From assembly GCA_019686135.1 (NCBI GenBank), contig JADGHL010000003.1, forward strand, positions 42,300-106,299: a DNA stretch of 64,000 nt, given 5' to 3'. The position numbers and the translations under genes are program-made. This stretch comes from Myxococcaceae bacterium (lineage in GTDB: Bacteria > Myxococcota > Myxococcia > Myxococcales > Myxococcaceae). The notes below the pieces were generated by a model. That model saw only the letters and a program-made list of their open reading frames with translations, had not been told where the DNA came from and ran no database searches. Below, piece after piece: positions 20,370 to 28,566 of this stretch (position 1 is the first letter of the stretch; each line of letters starts with the position of its first letter).

Positions 20370-23300
20370 TCAGTGATGCTCCGCGCCGTGGGCCGGCGTC
20401 TGCGTGGCAGAGGCCAGCACTGGGTTGGGGTTCTTGATCCGCGTCAGGTAGCCGGTGCGGGGACGGGTGCCGAGGTCATAGAGCAGGTCGTAGCGCCGCT
20501 CGTCCGCGTGGGCTTTGGCCACCTTCGAGTTGGTGTCGTTGAGGTTGCCGAAGGTGATCGCCTGGGCGGGGCACGCCTGCTGGCAGGCGGTGACGATGTC
20601 GCCGTCCTTGATCGGCCGGCCCTCGATGCGCGTCTGGATGCGGACCCGTTCGATCCGCTGCACGCAGTACGTGCACTTCTCCATCACGCCACGCGCCCGG
20701 ACGGTGACCTCCGGGTTCATCATCATCTTCTCGGTGGCGGTCTTCCCGTAGTTCCAGTGCAGGTAGTTGAAGCGGCGCACCTTGTACGGGCAGTTGTTGG
20801 AGCAGTACCGCGTGCCGACGCAGCGGTTGTAGACCATGTCGTTGAGGCCCTCGTCCGAGTGGACGGTGGCGTTCACCGGGCACACGTACTCGCAGGGCGC
20901 GGTCTCGCAGTGCTGGCAGGTGCGCGGCTGCGGCGCCACTTCCGGCTCGTCGAGCTCGCCGATGAAGTAGCGGTCGATCATGATCCAGTGCATCTCGCGC
21001 GCACGGATCACCTGGTCCTTGCCGACGATGGGGATGTTGTTCTCGGCCTGGCAGGCGATCACGCACGCGTTGCACGCGATGCACCGCGACAGGTCGATGC
21101 CCATGCCCCACTTGTACCCGGTGGGCTGCAGCGTGGCGTCGCCGCCGTTCACCGCGCCCGCCTCGTACTTGTAGGGCTCCTGCATCACCTCGTCGGGACG
21201 CAGGGTGGAGCGGTTGCGGCGGATCTCCACCTCCTTGAACTGCTCCAGCCCGCCGAGGGTCGTCATCAGCGCCATGTCGCGCGGCTCGCCGGTGACGCCC
21301 TCCATGGTCCAGTGGTCCTGCGTGATCGCCAGCTCATACGGCCGGCCGGTGTCCTCCAGCTTGAGCCCGCCCTGGAACCACGGCGCGTCGGTGAAGCGCA
21401 GCGCGTAGGCGTCGAAGCCGTGCCGCGAGGCCAGCGCCTCTTCGGTGTCCTTTCGCCCATGGCCGAGCGACACGGTGATGACGTCGTCCGCGTGCCCGGG
21501 GGCCACGTAGACCGGCGCCTCGACGGTGCGGTCACGCACCGTGAGCTTCACCCAGCTCACGGTGCCGTGCTCCACCGCCTCCACGCCGAGCTTCTTCGCG
21601 GTGGCGGGGCTGACCTGCGCCACGTTCTCCCAGGTGACCTTGGTCACCGGATCCGGGAGCTCCTGCAGCCAGGCGATGTTCCCGAACGACCCGTCGTAGA
21701 TCCGGTAGTCCGGGATGATGTTCAGCTCGAGCCCCTCGGAGGCGGGCGTGGCGGCCTGCAGCGCGCGGGAGACGCCGGCCATATCCAGCGTCGGGGTGAT
21801 CGGCGCCTCGGCGGTGTTGGGGATGATCCCCTCCGCGAGGTACTTGCGCCAGGTCGCATCGTCCACGCCGCGGCCCTGCCAGAACTCGCGGACCAGCTCG
21901 TAGGCGCTCTTCTCCGCCATCGGGGTGAAGGCGGCCCAGAAGCTCACCAGCGGGATGCCGTTGAACAGGGGGGCGATGAGCGGCTGCACCAGCGAGGCGG
22001 TGCCGTCGAAGCTGCGGGCGTCGCCCCAGCTCTCCAATTCGTGCGCGGCGGGCGCCAGCCAGTTGCAGGCGTTGGCGGTCTCGTCGACGTAGTAGTGCCA
22101 GTACAGCGTGTTGGGCACGCTCTTGAGCAGCGCCGCGAAGTCGAGGTCCGCCGGCGCGTTGAACGCCGGGTTCCACGCGTCGATGACGAGCGTGTCGATC
22201 TGCCCGCCCTTGAGCTCGTCCGCGAGCCGCTTGATGGAGGCGATCCCGTCGTCGATCTCCGGGGTCACCGCGGCGGCGTAGGACACCGTCTGGCCCATGT
22301 TCCCGAGCGCGGCGTTGATCGCGTGCGCGAGCGCGTGCACCGCCGGCGGCTGACGGAGGCCCGCCAGCACCAGCGACCGGCCGCGGTGGGCGGCCAGATC
22401 CTGCGCCGCCGCCTGGATGAACTTCTTCGCCTTCTCGTCCAGCGAGGTCCCGCCGCCGAACTGACCCAGATCGGTCAGGCCCGCGCCGGCCAGCGCGGCG
22501 GCGAGCGCGCGCGCCACCTCCTGTACCTGGGACGGCTTCACGCGCAGGCGGTGGTCGGCGTTCATCCCGGTGACGGTGAGGTTCGCCTCGGCGACGTACA
22601 GGCGGTTCATCCCGCCCTCGGCCTCCGGCACCCGGCGATCGGCGAACTGGCGGGTCAGCTTGAGGCGGTCCGGATCCCAGGTGAGGAAGTCCGAGTCGAG
22701 GGAGAAGATGATCGTCGCGTTCTTCAGGTCGTAGTGGGTGTCGACCGGCTGGCCGAACGCCGCCGCCGCGCCGAGCCGCGCGTTCTCCTCGGACACCGGC
22801 TGCCACGCGTAGAACTTCGCGTTCGGGAAGCGCGCGCGCACCTGGGCGCGGAGGCTGGCCACCGTGGGGGAGGTGGTGGGCTGAACGAGGAACCGCAGCT
22901 TCGCCCCGCCGTCCTGGGCGTGGCGCTGCATCAGCGCGTTCACCTCGGCGAGGAACTGCCGCCAGGCCTGCGGCCGGTTCTTGTGGCGGAGCTGGCGGGC
23001 GCGGTTCGGGTCGTACAGCTTGTACAGCTGTGCCTGTTCGAACACCGAGGTGGTGCCGCGGGTGCCCGGGTGGAGCTCGTTGCCTTCGATCTTGATCGGC
23101 CGCCCGTCGTAGCTCTCCACCACCACGCCCTGGCCGAAGCCGCGGAAGGTGACGGTGGATGCGTAGTGCTGCGGCACCCCGGGGATGTTCTCGGGCGCGC
23201 GGGTGTAGGGGTAGATGTTCTCCTCGGGCGGACGCCAGCACGCGGCCGCGCCGGCGATCGCCGCGGTGCCGCCGAGCAGCTGGAGGAAGCCGCGCCGGTC

Positions 23301-23504
23301 GATCGCGGAGAACACGCCCGCGCCGGGAGGGAACTCGTCCTTCGCCTTGTCGGCGAGGGCGGGATCGGCGTTGCGCTCCTGGATGCTCCGCCACTGCCGG
23401 CGCGCGGGCGCGGGCTCGGCGTTGGAGATGACGGGGAGCTTGTAACCTTCGTCAGACTTCACGGTGTGCACCTCGACGCCAAGGTTCAGGTCACGCGTGC
23501 TCAT
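20370..23504 (-). CDS. actB: Alternative complex III Fe-S subunit ActB, second operon
   Basis: 1044 residues. A twin-arginine signal appears near residue 80-100 (DRRGFLQLLGGTAAIAGAAAC) after an N-terminal soluble stretch containing RRQWRSIQERNADPALADKA, which is normal for ActB. A molybdopterin-oxidoreductase-like domain follows, then a ferredoxin-like domain with [52 protein letters not shown], and CTYC paired with CQQACP. The start at 23504 overlaps the actA stop (ATGA). It serves as the repeat-free comparator for the first-operon ActB. Confidence 0.95.
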   Translation of the reverse strand: MSTRDLNLGVEVHTVKSDEGYKLPVISNAEPAPARRQWRSIQERNADPALADKAKDEFPPGAGVFSAIDRRGFLQLLGGTAAIAGAAACWRPPEENIYPYTRAPENIPGVPQHYASTVTFRGFGQGVVVESYDGRPIKIEGNELHPGTRGTTSVFEQAQLYKLYDPNRARQLRHKNRPQAWRQFLAEVNALMQRHAQDGGAKLRFLVQPTTSPTVASLRAQVRARFPNAKFYAWQPVSEENARLGAAAAFGQPVDTHYDLKNATIIFSLDSDFLTWDPDRLKLTRQFADRRVPEAEGGMNRLYVAEANLTVTGMNADHRLRVKPSQVQEVARALAAALAGAGLTDLGQFGGGTSLDEKAKKFIQAAAQDLAAHRGRSLVLAGLRQPPAVHALAHAINAALGNMGQTVSYAAAVTPEIDDGIASIKRLADELKGGQIDTLVIDAWNPAFNAPADLDFAALLKSVPNTLYWHYYVDETANACNWLAPAAHELESWGDARSFDGTASLVQPLIAPLFNGIPLVSFWAAFTPMAEKSAYELVREFWQGRGVDDATWRKYLAEGIIPNTAEAPITPTLDMAGVSRALQAATPASEGLELNIIPDYRIYDGSFGNIAWLQELPDPVTKVTWENVAQVSPATAKKLGVEAVEHGTVSWVKLTVRDRTVEAPVYVAPGHADDVITVSLGHGRKDTEEALASRHGFDAYALRFTDAPWFQGGLKLEDTGRPYELAITQDHWTMEGVTGEPRDMALMTTLGGLEQFKEVEIRRNRSTLRPDEVMQEPYKYEAGAVNGGDATLQPTGYKWGMGIDLSRCIACNACVIACQAENNIPIVGKDQVIRAREMHWIMIDRYFIGELDEPEVAPQPRTCQHCETAPCEYVCPVNATVHSDEGLNDMVYNRCVGTRYCSNNCPYKVRRFNYLHWNYGKTATEKMMMNPEVTVRARGVMEKCTYCVQRIERVRIQTRIEGRPIKDGDIVTACQQACPAQAITFGNLNDTNSKVAKAHADERRYDLLYDLGTRPRTGYLTRIKNPNPVLASATQTPAHGAEHH

Positions 23505-24151
23505 CGGTGGCAGGTGCTGCAGCTGGTGCGGGTGTGGACGTCGTACTTCTTCATCAGCTCGAGCCCGAGCTCCGCCGGCTCGCCCTTCGCCACCCACGCA
23601 AGGTTGGTGACCTCTTCCTTCGGCCGGATGAACTTCGACGGGTCGCGGTGGCAGTCGAGGCACCAGCCCATGGTGAGCGTCGCGACCTGCTCCACCGACG
23701 CCATCTCATCGACCCGCCCGTGGCACGAGGCGCAGCCCACGCCCTTGTTCACGTGGATCGAGTGGTTGAAGTAGACGAAGTCCGGAAGGTTGTGGATGCG
23801 CTTCCAGGGGATCGGCCGGTCGGTGAAGTACCAGTTGCGGACCGGATCCAGCAGCGGCGACTTGTTCCACACCTGCGCGTGGCAGCCCATGCACAGCTGG
23901 GTCGGCGGAATGCCCGCGGTCGCCGACTGTTCTACGGAGGTGTGGCAGTAGCGGCAGTCCAGACCGAGGTCTTTGACGTGGTGCCGGTGGTCGAACTGAA
24001 CGGGCTGCTCAGCCGGATGACCGGTGCCGTATCCACCCGGGGTGCGGACATAGAGCATCAGTCCACCAATGGCCGCCACCGGGATCAGCGCGCCGATCGC
24101 CAGTGACACCCGGGCGAGGGTGTTGGTGTGCTTCGGAAAAAGTGCGCTCAT
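23501..24151 (-). CDS. actA: Alternative complex III subunit ActA (pentaheme cytochrome c), second operon
   Basis: 216 residues. N-terminal anchor (RVSLAIGALIPVAAIGGLML) then five heme motifs: CRYCH, CMGCH, CASCH, CLDCH and CSTCH (last at the C-terminus). The middle block YFTDRPIPWKRIHNLPDFVY matches YFEDRPIRWVRVNQVPDFVF of the first copy. First gene of the second operon; its promoter must lie in the long leader upstream. Confidence 0.94.
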   Translation of the reverse strand: MSALFPKHTNTLARVSLAIGALIPVAAIGGLMLYVRTPGGYGTGHPAEQPVQFDHRHHVKDLGLDCRYCHTSVEQSATAGIPPTQLCMGCHAQVWNKSPLLDPVRNWYFTDRPIPWKRIHNLPDFVYFNHSIHVNKGVGCASCHGRVDEMASVEQVATLTMGWCLDCHRDPSKFIRPKEEVTNLAWVAKGEPAELGLELMKKYDVHTRTSCSTCHR

Positions 24152-24560
24152 AGCGGGCGCTCGTGGTCAGTGCTGCGGTTCGCGTCGAACAAGTGGAACT
24201 CGGCCGCTCTCACGGATGTGACACGGATAGATTCAGAGCGGCGCGCTTCCTACGTTTGCTGCGCTGCGCTGTCTAGTTCGAAGTACTGCGCGCACCCATC
24301 AAAAAAGTTTGACGGACGACCACGGCGCGCTCCATTTCGTCCAACGGTGGGCGCCGGATGCGTCTGGACGTGAACAGGATCACGTCCGTGCGACGGCGGG
24401 CCCTTGCAGGGGCGGCCGCAAGTACGCAAGGTGAAAGGTTTCTTCGCGCGCGGAGGCGGGTCGGGCGTTCGGACCGCGCACCGTGGGCGGACCGCTGCGG
24501 CCCTTTTCCGCATTCGTCGCGGTGATGCCCGCCATTCGCGCTGCTTGATCGGCTCCGGGA
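24152..24560. promoter_or_regulatory. Leader/promoter region upstream of the second ACIII operon
   Basis: About 410 bases without a convincing gene. It contains one A/T-rich island at 24297-24313 (ATCAAAAAAGTTTGAC), in which TCAAA and TTTGA form a five-base inverted repeat around AAAG. It stands out from the GC-rich surroundings and lies about 150 bases before the actA start, so it could be a promoter or regulator site. I cannot assign hexamers with confidence. Confidence 0.4.
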
Positions 24561-24700
24561 TCAGTACGCGGCTTCGTGCGCGCCGAGCTCCGGCGCGGCG
24601 GCGAAGAACGCGCCCGGAACGGGGCCGTTGAGGTCGATCCCGAGGTCCACGCCGCGGTCGATCGCCGGGCTCTGCGGAAGGAGCCGCAACGCGCGCGGCC
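24561..24700 (-). pseudogene. C-terminal remnant of a 'choice-of-anchor Q'/parallel beta-helix type secreted protein
   Basis: On the minus strand the frame ending at TGA 24561 reads LRLLPQSPAIDRGVDLG, then IDLNGPVPGAFFAAAPELGAHE and a stop. The pattern L-x-P-x-SPAID-x-G...D-x-G-x-P-x-x-GA-x-E is the usual C-terminal ending of bacterial right-handed beta-helix (choice-of-anchor Q) proteins. Upstream, the frame becomes Arg-rich and loses resemblance, so the rest of the gene seems deleted or frameshifted. The 5' boundary is approximate. The stretch 24700-24879 shows nothing else I can support. Confidence 0.5.
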
Positions 24701-24879
24701 TCCGCCTCCATCCACACCCCAAGCCCCAGCGCGGCGAGCGCGGCGATGCGCCTGCGATGGTGGAGGCCCCCGTTGGCGAAGGGCACGGGGCTCCACCCGA
24801 GAGCGAACGCGCGGGCCCGGGGCGCCTCCGACCTCCGGCCGAGGACCTCGGGACGGAGGACGAATGGACGCGCGCGTGC

Positions 24880-25998
24880 TCAGGCTCCGGGTGCGACCGC
24901 CGAACGTTCGCCCGACGCGAGCAGCCGCCTCAGCGCCTCGTCGAGGAGCGGGCTGACCCGGCGGTAGAGCCGGTCGGTGAGCCACGACAACCCGAACGTC
25001 AGCGCCACCAGAAGCGCGGTGAGCCCGGCATAGGCGGCCCAGCCCGCGCGATGGCCCCACACCGCCTCGAAGGAGAAGCCGTTCAGCCGGTAGAAGAGCA
25101 GCGCCTCGTGGAAGAAGTACGCGCTCATCGACGAGGTCCCGAACACGTCGAGAATCCAGATCGGCGGCGCGCGCGAGAGGCGCGGCATCCGGTGCTCGAT
25201 GTGCAGAAGCCCCAGGAGGATCACCGCCACCACCGTGAGGCGTTTGGCGTGCTCGGCGGGGTTGAAGGTGGCGAACGCGTGCGGCGGAAAGGCGTCGCGC
25301 AGCACCGGCGTGAGCAGCCACAGGGGCACGGTTACGCCCATCATCAGCGCGAGCGCTCTGGGCAGCGCGTAGACGTCGCGCGCGGTGGCGGCGATGGTGC
25401 CGAACACCGCGCCCAGGAACACGTAGCCGGTCCACGGCAGAAGCGGGAACACCGCGCCGGTGCTCTTGTTGACGAGCATCGCCCACGGCCCGGTCACCGC
25501 CTCCCCGAACGGCGCGACGAAGAAGAACGCCGTGGCGACGAGCGCGCTCGTGACGATGAGCGCGCGCGGGCGGGAAGCCAGTGGAGCGACCACCGCGAAG
25601 ACAATGAGCAGCGAGAGCCCGACGCAGTGGAGGATGTCCACCCGGGCGATCCACCGCGGCTCTCGGAAGATCGGGAACCACATCCAATTGACCAGGGTGG
25701 CCACCCCCAGCACCCCGCCGATGCGGCGGAGCGTCTTCGCGCGGCGGAACGCCACGCTGCCGTCACCCTCCCGCGCCGAGCGCGCCGCGCGCACCTGCAG
25801 GAGCGCCAGCGCGAACCCGGCGGCGAGCAGGAACGAGGGCGCCACCAGCCCATCCAGCCAGCGCAGCATGAGCCCCGCGTCGCTGTCCGGAAGCCCGGGC
25901 GACAGCAGCACGAGCGCGTGGCACTGGATCATGAACGGCACCGACAGGCCGCGCAGCCAGTCGAAGGCGCGGATGCGCCCTGCGTAGGCCGCGCTCAC
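24880..25998 (-). CDS. DUF1624 / heparan-alpha-glucosaminide N-acetyltransferase-like membrane protein
   Basis: 372 residues, about ten membrane helices. The N-terminus RIRAFDWLRGLSVPFMIQCH is the catalytic-domain opening of the HGSNAT/DUF1624 acyltransferase family (R-x-x-x-x-D-x-x-RG, with His at the end of TM1). PRWIARVDILHCVGLSLLI and FPLLPWTGYVFLGAVFG are also family blocks. Such proteins transfer acetyl groups across membranes to sugars; the substrate here is unknown. The GTG start at 25998 overlaps the stop of the SecD-P1-like gene (GTGA), so the two are co-translated. Confidence 0.8.
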   Translation of the reverse strand: MSAAYAGRIRAFDWLRGLSVPFMIQCHALVLLSPGLPDSDAGLMLRWLDGLVAPSFLLAAGFALALLQVRAARSAREGDGSVAFRRAKTLRRIGGVLGVATLVNWMWFPIFREPRWIARVDILHCVGLSLLIVFAVVAPLASRPRALIVTSALVATAFFFVAPFGEAVTGPWAMLVNKSTGAVFPLLPWTGYVFLGAVFGTIAATARDVYALPRALALMMGVTVPLWLLTPVLRDAFPPHAFATFNPAEHAKRLTVVAVILLGLLHIEHRMPRLSRAPPIWILDVFGTSSMSAYFFHEALLFYRLNGFSFEAVWGHRAGWAAYAGLTALLVALTFGLSWLTDRLYRRVSPLLDEALRRLLASGERSAVAPGA

Positions 25999-26882
25999 CG
26001 CTTCGGCACCGGGCCGGCGGGCGCCGGTTCGACGGACTCAATCACCAATGGCGGCAGCGGCTTCGCGCGGGCGGCGGCCACCAGCCGTTCGGCGCGGAGG
26101 ATCGCATTGCGGCGGTCGGTGTCGCCGGTCCGCGTGGAGAACGTCCACTCGCCGCCGGTGACCGGCGAATCGATCCGCGGCCGCGCCTGCAGCTCGCCGA
26201 AAGCCACCACCGCGATCATCCGCCCGACGTTCATTCGGGTGAGCGCCTCCAGCGCGCGGGCCCCCGGCGCATCCAGCTTCAGCGTGACCTCCGGTTCCTC
26301 GGTGCGCTCGTGGGCGCCGACGTGCACGTCGGTGACATTTTCCGAGCCCAGCGCGGCCGGCGGCGCGGTCAGCCATGCCGCGCACAGCACGCCGCCGGCC
26401 CGGTCCCCCGCGCGGATACATTCGATCGCCGGCACCATCCCCCGCGGTGGCGGCGTCTGGCGGATCTTCTCCTGCAGGTCCGCGCGGGAGGTTCCCTTCA
26501 GCCAGGGCACCACCATCCCCGGTTCGCCGGGCCCGGCATCCCCCGCGTGCTGGTCCTCCGCAATCACCTGGAAGCGCAGCGGCTCCGGATCGATCAGCGC
26601 GGCGATCGCCTCCCGGGGTTCGCTCACCCGCATCAGCCGGAGCCTGATCTTTTGCTCGGTGACCTCGAGCGTCTGGGCGCTCATCCCCACGGCGCGAAGT
26701 CGCGCCGTCAGTGCCGTGGCCGCCTCCACGCCGTGGCCCGAGGTGGCCACCAGCGTGACGTCCGCCGATTCCTCACCCTCGTACATCTGGTGTGGCGCCG
26801 TCTGCGATTGGACCATCCATACGGTGATCACCACCATGAGGACCAGCGCCGCCGGGACGATGAACCACGCTCGTGAGGTCAC
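25995..26882 (-). CDS. Membrane-anchored protein with SecD/SecDF P1-like periplasmic domain
   Basis: 295 residues. One N-terminal helix (WFIVPAALVLMVVITVWMV) is followed by a soluble region. The second half, DVHVGAHERTEEPEVTLKLD then ALEALTRMNVGRMIAVVAFG and ARPRIDSPVTGGEWTFS, resembles the P1 head/base of SecD (TDAHV...V.L.L...G...F..LT..N.G..IAIV.DG.....P.I...I.GG). It lacks the twelve-helix SecDF channel, so it is not a translocase motor by itself. GTG start at 26882 with GAGG upstream. It is coupled to the acyltransferase gene, which suggests a joint envelope role. Confidence 0.6.
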   Translation of the reverse strand: MTSRAWFIVPAALVLMVVITVWMVQSQTAPHQMYEGEESADVTLVATSGHGVEAATALTARLRAVGMSAQTLEVTEQKIRLRLMRVSEPREAIAALIDPEPLRFQVIAEDQHAGDAGPGEPGMVVPWLKGTSRADLQEKIRQTPPPRGMVPAIECIRAGDRAGGVLCAAWLTAPPAALGSENVTDVHVGAHERTEEPEVTLKLDAPGARALEALTRMNVGRMIAVVAFGELQARPRIDSPVTGGEWTFSTRTGDTDRRNAILRAERLVAAARAKPLPPLVIESVEPAPAGPVPKR

Positions 26883-26894
26883 GCCCCGCCTCTA

Positions 26895-28388
26895 TCAGGT
26901 CACATCGCGCGGATGAACGGGAACCGGGCGTCGCGGGCCCGAACCGGCGTGGGAGGGGAGCAGCGCAGCCGGCAGCGCACGCACCAGCTCTGTCACCGGG
27001 CGCGCGCTCGGCTCGACGATCCGCAGCGCGAACCCCGCCGCCCCCAGCCGGGCGATGGACGAGGCGACGAACAACACCTGGAGGTTCCAGAACGTGTGGC
27101 CCGCGATGCTGAAGGTGTGCGGGAGTTGCTGGGCCAGCGCGCCCGCGAGCACGGTGGCGACGCTGAAGGTGATCCCGCCCACCGCCGCGAACGCCGCGAG
27201 GTACCAGGGCCGGCCGTCCCGCGGGGCGATCGCCAGCGGCAACGCGAACACCGCCAGCCCGTGTCCGCCCCACAGCGGCCCGCTGAACAGAGCGTCCAGC
27301 GCCACCGGCCACAGCACGCTGCGCGTGGGCAGGAGCCAGAACAGCGGGATGACCGACACGCTGAAAGAACAGAAGACCAGAACCGGCCGCGCGCCGAAGC
27401 GGTCGATCAACCGCCCCCACAGCGGAGCCGTCACCATGCGGAGCGCGGCGGTCGCGGCCCCGTAGATCGCCACGAGCGTGAAGCCCATGCCGAGGTTCTT
27501 CAGCATGTGGAGCGAGAAGAAGCTGCCGGCGAGGCCGACTGCGAAGTTCCACACCAGCTGATACCGGAGCAGCCCCTGCGCCGACGGATCGCCGAATGGG
27601 CGGAGCGCTTGCCGCAGATCGAACGGAGCCCGCGGTGCACCGGCCGCGGGATCGTGCTGCTGCCGCATCAACCAGGTGGTGACCGCGCCCGCGGCGCACG
27701 CCACCAGCGCCAGCCCCGCGAGCGTCAGGCCCACGCGGTCGCGTCCGTGCGCGTGGTCGAGCACCGCGCCCGCTGCGGCGGAGGCGACGGCGCCGCCCAG
27801 CATGCACAGCCCGGTGCGCCGCCCGAAGTAGCGGCCGCGGATCCGGCGCGGGACGAGCTCGCCCATCCACGCCACCCAGGCGTTGTTGCCGAGGACGCCC
27901 AGCACCGCCGAGCTCAGGGCGACGGTGACGAGCAAGGCCTGCTTCACCGGATCCGGCACCGGTAGAAAGGGCAGGGCGATCATCGGCAACAGCGCCTGCC
28001 GCGACAGGCCGACCAGCCACAGGCAGGCGCGGCGGTGTCCGAGGAGCGCGGTGGTCCACGCCGCGGGCAGCTGCACGAGCTGGGCAATCTGCGGCAGCGA
28101 GGCGATGAGGCCGATCACCAGGGCCTTGCAGCCGAGGTGGAGCGCCCAACCCGTGAGCACCGCACCGCCCGCGCAGGCGGTGACGACCTCGGCGAAGATG
28201 CCTTCGATGAGGCAGATGCGCAGCGAGCGCCTGAGCGGCTTCGCCTGGATCCGCCGCGGGTTGCCGGCGATGGGCGCGCCGAGGAAGGGAGCGCTGCCGC
28301 CGGGAGAAGGGATGCCGGGGCGCGAGAGCGGAAGGCCCGCGGAGAGCGCGGACAGACCGCGGGAGAAGGTACGGCGGTGAGCACTCAC
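26895..28388 (-). CDS. Major facilitator superfamily transporter
   Basis: 497 residues, twelve predicted helices after an N-terminal extension of about 55 residues. An MFS-A-like motif occurs between helices 2 and 3 (LPAAWTTALLGHRRA) and a second-half counterpart is TAPLWGRLIDRFGARPVLVF. NNAWVAWMGELVPRRIRGRYFGRR is typical of a group of uncharacterised MFS permeases. Substrate unknown. GTG start at 28388; an internal start would shorten the extension. The gene stop is 12 bases before the SecD-like gene's start, suggesting one transcript. Confidence 0.8.
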   Translation of the reverse strand: MSAHRRTFSRGLSALSAGLPLSRPGIPSPGGSAPFLGAPIAGNPRRIQAKPLRRSLRICLIEGIFAEVVTACAGGAVLTGWALHLGCKALVIGLIASLPQIAQLVQLPAAWTTALLGHRRACLWLVGLSRQALLPMIALPFLPVPDPVKQALLVTVALSSAVLGVLGNNAWVAWMGELVPRRIRGRYFGRRTGLCMLGGAVASAAAGAVLDHAHGRDRVGLTLAGLALVACAAGAVTTWLMRQQHDPAAGAPRAPFDLRQALRPFGDPSAQGLLRYQLVWNFAVGLAGSFFSLHMLKNLGMGFTLVAIYGAATAALRMVTAPLWGRLIDRFGARPVLVFCSFSVSVIPLFWLLPTRSVLWPVALDALFSGPLWGGHGLAVFALPLAIAPRDGRPWYLAAFAAVGGITFSVATVLAGALAQQLPHTFSIAGHTFWNLQVLFVASSIARLGAAGFALRIVEPSARPVTELVRALPAALLPSHAGSGPRRPVPVHPRDVT

Positions 28389-28503
28389 GACAGGTCCGCC
28401 CCGCCGAAGGAGTGGGGCGCGACGCGCCGAATGCTGTCACAGCGCCAGCCGCCCGCAACCGGGCCAGGTCCGACCTCCAGCCCGCCTGCCGGCTCACCAC
28501 CCC

Positions 28504-28531
28504 AAAGGAAAAGGGCCCCGAAAGGGGCCCC
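28504..28531 (-). terminator. Rho-independent terminator after the HEAT-repeat lipoprotein gene
   Basis: On the minus strand GGGCCCC, loop TTTC, GGGGCCC is followed by TTTTCCTTT. The perfect 7-bp GC stem plus U-rich tail lies 36 bases after the stop at 28567. It separates this gene from the MFS operon. Confidence 0.9.
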
Positions 28532-28566
28532 CATCCACTCACTTCTCACCTCTCACCACGAACGGA

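Noticed and set aside
24250..24786. A 178-residue minus-strand gene in the operon leader
   Set aside because: Arg/Pro-rich composition, no ribosome site, and the only recognisable protein signal in the area (the beta-helix tail) is in a different frame.
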